NCBI RefSeq assembly: GCF_020080835.1
Contig: NC_058164.1
Coordinates: 8,085,666-8,149,665 of the forward strand
Length of the DNA: 64,000 nt
Direction of reading: 5' to 3'
Source of the DNA: Cotesia glomerata
Lineage: Eukaryota > Arthropoda > Insecta > Hymenoptera > Braconidae
In this document: piece after piece, positions 44,027 to 54,330 of the stretch
Layout of the letters: each line of letters begins with the position of its first letter
Position numbering within the stretch: the first letter of the stretch is position 1
Position numbers and translations under genes: made by a program
The notes under the pieces: model-generated
The model's database searches: none
Told to the model about the DNA's origin: nothing
Seen by the model: only the letters and a program-made list of their open reading frames with translations

Positions 44027-45015
44027 GTAAGTCGATTTATTACCACTTTAAAAAATTCCTTTTTCTATCTTACAAATTGTTTTTTCTCCACTGCATTAAC
44101 TACTGTGTTTCTAACTTTTATCAACATGTATGAACGCATAAATATAAATCATAGCGCACATTCGCTAAAACAAACAAATTTCTCCCTCTGAGCAAACACT
44201 CGAATGTATATATAATATATCTATATATAATCTGTCCAAATTATCATTTTTATTTATATTCTGGGTCACCGAGAAGCGAAAAAAATGTTTGCATACGACA
44301 TGAAACAAAACGAAAAAGATTTAGTAGAAAAAAAGGGGAATTTTTTTTTTTAAATTCAAAACACCTCTAGCGATTCCCTTGTCCTCACTCATTGTCATCT
44401 GCCCTGAAAGGAGTTATTCCATGGTCATGAATAATATACTCCTGGCAGCTCGGGATTATCCGGGAATTCATATAGAAAAATCAAACATGAGAAAAAAATT
44501 TTCACGTACAAATTAAATTATATTATTTTTATTTTTATGATGAAAAATTTAATGCATTTTTCGTAGATTTCAATGCAAGCATATGGGAAAAAATTCATCA
44601 AATGCGAGCTACATTTTAATTTTTTCCGTTGTAGTGAACAAAAATATTGTTAACTGTTTTACATGCAGAGCAAAAAAACAACTTTGAAACGAAATTTTTT
44701 TTTTAAAACAAAAAATTCAAAAGCGAAAAGTTTTTAGCTGGCTTATAATTTTTTTTTTGTTAAAAAAAAAAATTTATCAAACACAGTACGAGAATTCAAT
44801 AACAAAAGCAATTAAATCTTCATCCGGACAGCGGAATTAATTTGTAATGTTACAATAAAATTATAAAAGAATTCGAAGATTGTGTTAAGTATTTCTCAAA
44901 ATAATATTTTGTTAATGCTCAAGTTGGGTGGACCAAAACAACGAGAAATGAGAGTATAAGTGCGAGTTGAGTGAATGTATGGGAATTAATATATAAACAC
45001 AGTTTGCTATTGCAG
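44027..45015. other. AT-rich interval (possible intron)
   Basis: No gene supported. A moderately GC-rich stretch at 44380-44475 is unrecognised. Confidence 0.3.
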
Positions 45016-45080
45016 CAGTTAAATCCTCAGGGAGACAAGCGAGTAGACGGAAAGAGCATTTTCCCACGGCTGGACGCTCG
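45016..45080 (+). other. Candidate 65-bp exon
   Basis: Bounded by TTTGCTATTGCAG| and GCTCG|GTAAAA. The frame QLNPQGDKRVDGKSIFPRL is open throughout. Composition is far more GC-rich than the flanks. May follow the exon at 43861 in the same transcript; unrecognised. Confidence 0.25.
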
Positions 45081-45338
45081 GTAAAACTTTCGAATTTAAT
45101 TCGATTAGAGTCGTCGACTTGCTCTAGAGCTTTCACAAGTGAGAAGTAGAGGGAGTAATGCCAAGATAAAAAGAATGAAGAAAAGACCAAAACATCCGCG
45201 CGTTTTTTCATTTTATTTATTTTCTCACTTTTTTTTCTCTCGCTCTAGGTTATTCCCTTTGTCTTGAGCTACCTCGGCAATTATTTTCTTCAATAAACGA
45301 CGCGAAAAAAGTTGATCATAACATAGTTCTAGGTGTAA
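45081..45338. other. Spacer, nothing recognised
   Basis: Moderately complex sequence with no frame of note. Confidence 0.3.
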
Positions 45339-45930
45339 TGATTAGACTGGGCCAGAAAAAACGAACAATTTTTTTTTTCTTATTTAGTCAACTACAATAA
45401 TAAAAATAATTTGACTTTTTAATTATAAGTAATTTTTTTTTTTTTTTTTTTTTTTTATTTTAACCCCGCTTTTCAGACTTCTGTCTCGATGGGGGTCCGG
45501 CCGAGACCGGAAGGGGACTCCAGGCTGATCGGTACATTAAGTTTGGCAGAATAAGTTTGGCGGTATTACATACTTTTTCAGCCTGGAGAGTAATGCGGCG
45601 ATGGGCCGACTTTGGGGAAACTGCACGCATTTGCCTGTGCCCCACCGGTAGCACAGGGCTTGGGGAAACCATCGAAAAACCCAAACCTGTACAGCCCGGC
45701 ATGAGTTACGAGCACCGATGTTCACTGAAAATTAAATTTCAGCTCACACCGGGATTCGAACCCACGCCTCACCAGTCCCAAGCAAGCATGACAAGCATTA
45801 TACCGCTTAGCCATGGGACTGGCTTTAATTATAAGTAATTTACTAGCGTAATTATGTACTACACCTCTTAATAATAATATTAAACCGTAAAGAAAAAAAA
45901 TTGTTCGTTTTCTTTGGTCCAGTCTAGTCA
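45339..45930. mobile_element. Short inverted-repeat element hosting a SINE
   Basis: About 42-bp terminal inverted repeats: TGATTAGACTGGGCCAGAAA-AAACGAACAA on the left and TTGTTCGTTTTCTTTGG-TCCAGTCTAGTCA on the right, flanked by TAA on both sides. Without the SINE and one copy of its target duplication it would be about 186 bp. Confidence 0.7.
45436..45823 (-). mobile_element. tRNA-derived SINE with exact 18-bp target duplication
   Basis: The tRNA-like head is at the right: on the minus strand CATGGCTAAGCGGTATAATG (A box) and GTGGGTTCGAATCCCGG (B box). The element ends, on the minus strand, in a poly-A tail (plus-strand T run from 45436). TTTAATTATAAGTAATTT occurs at 45418-45435 and 45824-45841 as a perfect target-site duplication. 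Frames across it are artefacts. Confidence 0.85.
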
Positions 45931-46469
45931 TAATATTAACTCGCTTATTCCGAGGCAGTGTCAGGTCAAGAAAAGTATTTAATTGAAATTACTTTCATTT
46001 TATTTAAATGGTTTATTGTTATTCAATCGGAAGTTCTCTATTTTATCATTCTATTCAATAGATTAACAAAGTCATTTTATTTCTTTGTACCATTTTATTC
46101 GTGTTTTATTTGTTAAACGGTTTGACTGAACATAATACCGGCTGATAGACTGGAATATGGGTAAATAAATTGCGATTGATTGGTGATAGTTGTCGGGAAC
46201 ATTGTTTCGGATCAAATGCATTGAAATTTTTCTGACATTGTTCAAATATCTCGATAAACTTTTCTGTTTATTTTTACAATGTATTTTTTGATCGTAAATA
46301 TAGTGTAAAACATGATCTATGACCTGTTATTCTTTAGAAATATTTGCTACATAAATTGGTTATCAAATTATTTTATTTTTGCCTAAAACAACTATGTCAT
46401 AAAACCAAGTTAACTAAATATGTAGGCAATAATATTTATTTGTAACACTTTCACCTACAATATTATTCG
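45931..46469. other. AT-rich interval, nothing recognised
   Basis: No supported gene or repeat. Confidence 0.35.
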
Positions 46470-47577
46470 AAAAAAAATTAGAATGACGGTTGACCCTAAA
46501 GGCCATCCCTGCAACTTCCCGCTCATTTTGTACTTAAGCGCTCAAAACTACACATTACGTTTTTGAGCTCTTCGAGCTTAAAAATATGATTTTTTTGTCA
46601 GTTTGAGCTCTTCGAGCTCAAAACTCTAATAGCAGTTTAATAAAACACAATTTTTTGAATTTTCAAACGGCAATAACTTTTGAATGAATGAACCGATTTT
46701 CACGCAGTTGGCGGTATTCGAGGCAGTTTTTGAAGCTCCATGAAAAATTTTCAAGTTTGAATGGATCGAGCCAGGAATTTCGAAGTAATTCCGAAAAAAC
46801 ACTTTTTTCGGTTTTCTTTCGACAACGGTAACTCACAAACGAACCAACCGATTTTAACCGGGCTTGTGGTGATCGACGTGGTTTTTTGATCATAAGAGCT
46901 GATTAGATTTTGGAATTGATCAGTGAATCCATTTAAAAGTAATTCCAAAAAAACCACATTTAAAAAAATTTTTTTTGTAGTTTTTTTGAGATTTCTCAAA
47001 ATCTACTGGTTCGAATCGGTCCAAAAAGTATTCAAAAGTTTGGTCAAGCCCTTCCGAATGGCACCAACTGTGATTAAATCGGTCAAGCCGAATAAACGCT
47101 CGCTATCCTTGGATGACACTAGGTCTCTTAGTTGATGAGGTACAGAGGGTAGGAGCCAAATAAAATATGCTCCCGTGGACAAAACTCCCCCCCCCCTTTA
47201 ATGGGTTGGTCACACTAACTGACCTAGCAAGACGATCGTTTCCTGCTGTAACTCACTGGGAGTGTCCGGAACCCGTGTCAATTATTTCCAACGATTCGGG
47301 CCACGGCTGATGTGAGCTTGCTCTGCTGAGGTGTAAGTTGCAGCAGTGGATCAGGAGCCAGTCACTTCGGGCCTTGATCAGGAAGTACGCTGTGAGTGTT
47401 AGAGATCGGAATCTTCACCGCCCCGAGCGAGTCTAGTCCGTCCGTGTATTCCGGGACTGGCTAAGTGTCGACTAGGCCTCAGGGAACTGGGGTAGGAGTA
47501 CTATCTCCGAAGGTACACCCGTTCCTAGTTATGACAACCCGCTCCACTCCGTACGATACGCTGGTAAATCAAAAAGT

Positions 47578-48890
47578 ATGAGTAATTTACAGGAAATGAA
47601 CAAAAGTGGAAACGGGCTTCATGCCCAACAAGCAGCGATTGAAGCAAGCGCTGAAATGAAGAGAACGCAAGCGCTGGAGCGCCTTGAAAAGCTGACCATT
47701 GAGCTGCAAGAGTTTGTCCAAACAAAGGTTAATATCCACAAGGAGATAAAGACCAAGACAACCGGTGTAGTCAATGCTCTTGGAAGATTCAAGAAACTGG
47801 ACGAGGAATGGCAGTCATCACGACGACGCATTCAAACTGAAGTTGAGACGGAAAAAGCAATGGACACTGGAGCCGACGGTGACGGCGAATTTGCTGCTGA
47901 GGACAAGGGTGAAACTGACACAAGGCCTGGAAAGAGAAAGGACTGAAATTCGCCAGAGCCAACCGACAAAGTCACAAAGAAGAAGGACTTGAAAAAAAGC
48001 CCTCTGCAACGAGTGGCAGGGCAGGGCGACGAACCTAAGAAGGCGACTGATTGGGAAGAAGTACAATCTAAGAAGAAGAGGAAACTAGTGAGAGAGCAAC
48101 TCTCAAAGCAGCAGGAGCCCAAGCCAGAGCCTAAGCGGAAAAAACCACGCAAATCAGACCCGACGCACTGATCATCCGTCCAGCCGAGAAAACAAAGTAT
48201 GCCGAGATTCTGCGTCGCATAAAATAGGACGTCCCAGATGAGCAGGTTCTATCAACTGTGGATAAGATCAACAAGACCAGAAGTGGTGACATGTTGATTA
48301 TGATTTCGAGGAAGAGCACTGACAAAGGGCAAGCCCTGCAAAAGACGATCGCGGACATCCTTAAGGAGGAGGCCAAAGTGATCTGCAAAGGGCCACAGGA
48401 GACCATCGAGATCCGAGATGTCAATGATGACACGACGAAAGAGCATATTCAGACCGATCTAAAGAGGGAAGCTGGAGAAAGTTGTGAAATCCCACTAGAG
48501 GCAATCAAGATCCGTAAAGCCTTTAGGGATACGCAGACAGCCACAGTGTCACTACCAGCAGCTGCAGCACAAAAGTTACTGGAAGGAAACTGCAAAATAA
48601 GCATCGGCTGGGTCAATTGCCGAGTGAGAGCAACGAAGAGACCCATACAATGCTTCAAATACTGGCACTTTGGACACTTCGAATCTCAGTGCAAAAGCGA
48701 AGTCGACCGGTCTAAGCACTGCATAAGGTGTGGAAAAGAAGGACACAAAATTGCTGATTGTATAAATCCAGCTAAATGTGCACTGTGCGTTGAACGGCAT
48801 GGCGTAGTAAAGGTGGCTCATTATGCAGGCACGAACAGATGCCCCGTCTTCCAAGAAGCGCTCGAGAAGATAACGAAGCCAAGAACATGA
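47578..48890 (+). pseudogene. LINE ORF1 (gag-like, CCHC zinc knuckles), degenerate
   Basis: The frame starts MSNLQEMNKSGNGLHAQQ with a coiled-coil-like N-terminus (to about residue 90), then a basic, lysine-rich middle. A TGA at 47944-47946 and a TAG at 48225-48227 interrupt it, and the frame shifts near 48168 (resuming ALIIRPAEKTKYAEILRRIK). From about 48630 there are three zinc-knuckle motifs: CFKYWHFGHFESQC, in which the expected second Cys is Tyr, CIRCGKEGHKIADC, and CALC...HYAGTNRC. The order is typical of R1/TRAS-type ORF1, whose product binds the element's RNA. Stop TGA at 48888-48890 overlaps the ORF2 start. Confidence 0.85.
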
Positions 48891-51777
48891 AGATATTGCA
48901 GCTCAACCTCAATCATTGTGAGGCTGCGCATGACCTGCTTATGCAAACTGTGCGCGAATGAGAAGCAGACATAGCATTTATAAGTGAGCCTTATAGACAC
49001 CTGAGTAACCAACCCTGGGAATCCGACAGCACTAACAAAACCGTCATGTGGTCGGGAAATGTCCTTTTCAGAGAACAGTCAGCAATAAAGAAGCCGGCTT
49101 CGTAGCAGCATGGGTAGATGGCCTCCGCTTCTACAGTTGCTATGTACCACCTAGTCTCTCTAATGAACAGTTTGAAGACTTCCTTGATCGGCTAACTGAG
49201 GATGCAAGAAAACACTTTCAAGTGGCAATAGCTGGTGACTTCAATTCCTGGGCAGCAGACTGGGGCAGCAAGTTCACTAATACACGTGGAAAAGCACTTC
49301 TTGAGGCAATGGCCACACTGGACGTGATCCTTCTTAACACCGGTGACACGCCAACGTATACTAAGGGAGAAGCCAACTCAATTGTCGACCTCACATTTGT
49401 CAACAGTTGCTTAGCTCGAAGAGGTTTTTCTTGGAAAGTCTTGAACATCTACACAGCCAGCGACCATAGTGCGATACTATGGGAAATATCAACTGGCCAG
49501 AATCTAACAAGAGACAACAGGAGAGCTAGCGTTCCTCTCGACCTCACTGCTTTAGTAGTAGCCCTAGAGTGCGATCTGATCATCGTAGAAACTGCTGAAG
49601 AGAAGACCAAGGACCTAATGAGAAGAGTCACCCAGGCTTGCGACGCCAGTATGTCTCGGAAACGTGGCATGAATTCAAGACCTTCGGTGCACTGGTGGAA
49701 CGATCACATTAGCATTCTACATTCAGAGTGTCTTAAAAAAAAAAGAAAGTCTCAGCATGGCTACAGACGACCTAATTCCGCAGAGCTGTTGGCAGAGTAT
49801 AAAAAGGCCCGTCGAGAACTGGACAGATCCATCAAAGACAGCAAAAGATGCTGCTGGAAGGAACTGGTCGCAGAAGTCGAGAAAGATTCATGGGGCAGAC
49901 TGTATAAGGTGGTTATGACCTACCTGAAATGCCAACCAATGCCATCACCTACGTGTCCATAGCTCCTAGAGAAGATTGTTACTGCGCTGTTTCCCCAACA
50001 GCCGGTATTCACCTACAAGTTGGAGCAGCTCAACCCTGAAGACATCCCAACTATCACGTTGGACGAGTTGATAGAGGCAGGCAATCGAGTAGGGAATAAT
50101 AAGGCTCCGGGATTGGACGGAATCCCTAATATTGCCCTGAAATCAATCCTTAGGGCAGCACCGACATTATTCCTGGACGTTTACGATACATGCCTGAAGG
50201 AAGGAACTTTTCCCCAGATGTGGAAACAGCAACGACTAGTGCTACTTCCGAAGGGGAAAAAGCCGCCGGAAGAACTGTCATCCTACCGACCACTCTGCAT
50301 GTTAGATACGGCCGGCAAGATATTCGAGCGCATAATTCATCAGAGAATAGAGGCTGTAGTCGATCCACTCCTGGCAGAGAACCAGTTTGGTTTCCGAAAA
50401 GGACGGTCAACTCTGGATGCGATCAAATTGGTTGTTGATATAGCCAAGGATGCAATCGCCGGAACGAGATGGAAGGGTGGAAAGAAGAAATACTGCTTGG
50501 TGACTGCTTTGGACATCAAGAATGCCTTCAACTCCGCTAACTGGGACTGCGTTATGCGGGCTCTAGAAGAAAAAAACATACCAGGATACCTTCGCAGAAT
50601 GGTAGCGAGCTATTTCATGAATAGGGTCCTGAAATATGACACGAAGAACGGTACGGAAGTGTACGAAATCACCGGAGCAGTGCCACAGGGATCAGTCTTA
50701 GGTCCTCTGCTATGGAACATCATGATGGCCTCCTGAGAATAGCATTGCCTACGGGAGTCAAACTTGTAGCATATGCGGATGACGTAGCTGTCGTGATCGT
50801 CACAAAGCATCTCGAAGAGATAGATATGGCATTTGATATTACATTCAGATGAGTCAATTTGTGGATGGACATGGTGAACTTGCAACTAGTCAAGCATAAA
50901 ACCGAGGCAGTGCTCATCACCAGTAGAAAAACGGTAGAAACTATTAAGTTGAGAGTCGGAGAATAAGAAATCACATCACAACCATTTATCCGTTATCTGA
51001 GAGTGATGCTGGATGCCCGACTCAACTTCAAGCAGAAGGTGGAACACGTCAATGCAGAGCAGGAGGCTACTATGGTCATCAGTAGTCACATCAGTGCTCA
51101 CTTACGGAATATCTATTTGGGCTGATGCACTGGAAACCCAAGAATCATGGAGAAAAGCTGGACCAGTATATCGACTGAGTGCCCTACGAGTAGCTAGTGC
51201 CTTCCGCACTATATCAGAAGAAGCAGTGTGCATCATTCCCGGAACCCTACCTTTTAGAGTTCTAGCAGAGGAAAGACGAGCCCTTTACCAACGAAAAAGG
51301 TCAACTGCACTGAGCCCTGAAGAACTTAGAATTGAAGAACGGCAGAACAGCATAGGCCGATGGCAACTACAATGGGATGCTGCAGAGAAGGGTAGGTGGA
51401 CGCACCGCCTCATACCTTGGATCGACATTTGGCTTAACCGGAATCACGGCGAGGTCAATTACTATCTTATGCAGATGTTGTCGGGACACGGTTGTTTTCG
51501 AGAGTATCTACACCGCTTTAAGCACGATGACTCTTCGGAGTGCCCGTCCTGCCCAGGAGTTGCTGAAGATGCGGAGCACGTCTTCTTTGTATGTCCTCGT
51601 TTTGATCCATAGCGTAAAGAGTTGGAGAGGATCCTGAACCAGAGAATTCAACCAGATTCACTAGTGGAAGCAATGTTGTCATCAGAAGCTGCCTGAAACG
51701 CTACCAACACGTTTGCAACAGAAGTCCTCAAAGACTTGCGTTCCACCGAAAGAAGAAGAGCAAATATCAGAAGATAG
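48887..51777 (+). pseudogene. LINE ORF2 (APE endonuclease + reverse transcriptase), degenerate
   Basis: Starts MKILQLNLNHCEAAHDLL, overlapping ORF1 as ATGA. Endonuclease landmarks: ADIAFISEPY, AGDFNSWAADWGS, IVDLTF and SDHSAILWEI. RT landmarks: NNKAPGLDGIPN, YRPLCMLDTAGKIFERI, NQFGFRKGRSTLDAI, ALDIKNAFNSANW, GAVPQGSVLGPLLWNIM and the catalytic AYADD at 50769-50783. The C-terminal part has SVLTYGISIWADAL and the zinc-finger-like CPSCPGVAEDAEHVFFVC seen in R1-type elements. In-frame stops lie at 48959, 49960, 50850, 50964, 51610 and 51694; frame shifts or deletions near 49056, 50724 and 51057. Several stops look like CGA/CAG/TGG decay. Natural end TAG at 51775-51777. Confidence 0.85.
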
Positions 51778-52017
51778 AAGGAAGGTAGTTAACACCTTAG
51801 CCACTAGAAGGAAGAGCAGTAGCTAGTTCCTCCCCTCACGAAGTAATGCCTGACGGCAGTTCCCATGAGGGATTAGAGGAAAGAAGAAAAGGGGTTTAGG
51901 GTTTAGTGAGTAGGGGCGTTAGCGTCGAGTTTTAGTATGACGCTGCGTCGAGTCTTCACATATCCAGGCGAAACAGCTATGCCTGGAATCCGCAAAAAGG
52001 ATTCCCCCCCTCTGAAA

Positions 52018-52048
<31 letters not shown>

Positions 52049-52214
52049 CACACACATACATACAGACATACGTACATCATCGCGAAAACATTCAGGGAAG
52101 TTTCCTAGGACTTCAAAACGTCAAGATCTGATGAGAACTCGATTTTTGAAAAACAGGGTAAAACCAATAACTTCCCGATTTTTGAAAATTTTCAATTTTC
52201 TTAGTGGGAAGTTA

Positions 52215-53804
52215 AAATATCATTGACTCATTGCAATAATCCATCGACTTAATAAGTTGTATTTAAGAATGTTCATTACTGACATGGCTAAAAATTATGT
52301 AAAGTCATAAATGGCTTTTATTTTTTATGAGGTAAGTATTTTTGAGACCATGGCCAATTTTTACGTTGGTCAAAACGCATTTTGGAATCAATGGCCAAAA
52401 TAAAAAAAAATATTGAATAATTCATCAGAATTGAAACCGTTAGAAAAATTAAATGACGCGTCACATTAGATTAAAACACCCTTTTTCTTCCATCTCAAAA
52501 GAAATGGATTTGAGTAGAGTAGATGTGTACAGAGTATACATAAAAACGTAAGAGGTTGTCTTCTCGACAGAATCGTAAGTGCGATTCCATTCGAAAATGT
52601 CGACAGTTTCATTTTATCGTCTCGCTGTTTTCATTTTTCGCGCCGTTTACTTGACTGTCGCTGTTACATTTTATTTCGTTCCATCCAAGTAAAGTATTTG
52701 TCAATTTTTTTTCTTCCCTACCCTTCCCATCCCACTCTAACCGTTTCTTTCCTTTTTTTCCGTTATGTATAATGCCATTTGTTTAACTTTCACCCTCGTG
52801 CGCCTAAAAATGAACCGATAACGATAAATTTACCGTAATGGAGATATTTGAGGATCGCTCGGCACCTTTTGACGCCAGTCAATTGGGGTTCGCAGTTATC
52901 AGAGGGTTGTTTTTGACGAGGAAAAAAAAAAAAAAAAAAAAAACGAAGGATAGTTTCAGCATTCAATGGACATTGGATAGTGTTATCAAAGTTAAGGGAG
53001 ATTCTGCTACCTCTGCTCTACTCCTTATGGTATGCTAGCTTATGCTTCTCCGGGGACTCGTTATCTGTCGACTCATTTTTGTTGACTTTCTTAGCCTAAA
53101 AGCCCACTAAACTGTTTTAATATCCCATTTATCTTTATATTTGTTAAATGCATTATTTATGGAAGTACCAAAAATTATCATAAAGAATTTTTTAACGGGT
53201 CCAGAATTTTATTAAGAAGTGAGTATTTAAGATACGCATATTTTGATTTTTTCTGATATGATAATTTTTGGTCTATTAAACTTCAATAACATTGATTAAA
53301 AATTTTCTTACAACAATCGTCTCTTTGGTAGCGCGAAAAAAGTCATTGTAAGGTTTCCAAAATTTAACTTTACATGTAGTTATTTAGTGAAAAAACTAAG
53401 AATTTTACATACATGTTATTTCTGATGATTACATAAGCAATTAATTGTTCTTATTGCGAGATCGCAGGAATGTAACAGATTAAAATGAATGCATTTTCCA
53501 AACACTTGATATGTGGAAAATAAATTTGGTTCATTTTTAAATAAAATTTGTAAAAAAAATATGCCATTAATTTTCTTATAAAAAATTGATGTCACTGAGA
53601 AAATTTTAATAAACGGAAAAATTCGTCGCACTTGAAGCTAGGTAGATTTCTTCACTTATGAGACCTGCAATTTCTTGATCTAAAACTCTCAATGCTCATT
53701 TAAAATTTTTTTTTTCATGTCAATTATTATTCATTTTTGTAAGAAAGCCACGAGAGCATTATAATGATTGCACATTGAAAGTTGCAATGAATATTAGCTA
53801 GAGT
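52215..53804. other. Interval without a supported gene
   Basis: Short frames at 52597 (31 codons, hydrophobic, MSTVSFYRLAVFIFRAVYL...) and 52838 (MEIFEDRSAPFDASQLGF... running into a poly-A tract) are in GC-richer DNA and could be pieces of leader or exon, but nothing links them. Confidence 0.3.
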
Positions 53805-54330
53805 ACCCGAGTCGAAATTTAAGTCGTGTATCCAACGTATTGAACGTTAAAAACGTTAGTTGAATGTAGCAAACGTTCAAATCGTAAACTCAACATTTTG
53901 AACGTTTAAAACGTCAGTTTAACGTATTGGACGTAAAAAATATAGATACAACATTTTCCAAAAAAAAAAAAAAATTAATTCAGCTGTTTTAAAAAAAAAT
54001 ACATGATCTATATACCTTCGAAAAAAAACATTTTGGAAACCATTCCTTATGTATAAAATTCGGATTAAGTATTTTCATCAAAAATATGGTAGAATTTCAA
54101 CCAAAAAACTAAAATTCTCCCGAACAGAATTGAAAAAACATTTTTTTTATCGTACTTCCATTTAAAAACATGTAGTTATCTGAATAGTTTTGATATTAGT
54201 TATTTTCACTCTTTATCGGTTTGATTTACGCTCACAATATGTTGAACTTACGTTTTTAACGTCTAATACGCTAAGCTTACGATTTGAATGTTCAATACGT
54301 TAAATCTATGATTTAAATTTTAACTCGGGT
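53805..54330. mobile_element. Foldback element with AACGTATTGAACGTT motifs
   Basis: Ends ACCCGAGTCGAAATTTAAGT and AAATTTTAACTCGGGT mirror each other. Both arms hold repeated AACGTATTGAACGTTAAAA-type motifs (left 53835-53935, right 54240-54300). The middle is AT-rich. No clear target duplication. Confidence 0.6.

Larger units (their letters stand above)
47091..52034 (+). mobile_element. R1-clade non-LTR retrotransposon inserted beside (AC)n
   Basis: A 4.9-kb element with a 490-bp GC-rich 5' UTR, ORF1 (gag-like, zinc knuckles), ORF2 (endonuclease, RT, C-terminal zinc finger), 3' UTR and a 20-bp poly-A tail at 52015-52034 that abuts CACACACA. ORF1 and ORF2 overlap as ATGA. Both ORFs carry stops and shifts, so it is dead. 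The length and the intact 5' UTR suggest a full-length insertion. The microsatellite target matches the behaviour known for Waldo and Mino families of the R1 clade; family assignment is inference. Confidence 0.85.
46470..52214 (-). repeat. Microsatellite-carrying dispersed repeat, copy 7, split by an R1-clade LINE
   Basis: The left part (46470-47090) runs from ATGACGGTTGACCCTAAAGG through GAGCTCTTCGAGCTTAAA to AAATCGGTCAAGCCG. The right part (52035-52214) begins with the (AC)n tract and ends AACTTCCCGATTTTTG...TTAGTGGGAAGTT. Compared with copy 6, roughly 25 bp between AAGCCG and the AC tract are missing at the LINE's 5' junction. Confidence 0.75.

Noticed and set aside
45460..45931. Frames of 60-93 codons on both strands
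   Set aside because: They lie wholly in the SINE bounded by an exact target duplication.
47818..48152. Minus-strand frames within the LINE
   Set aside because: Shadow frames opposite ORF1; domain evidence is all on the plus strand.
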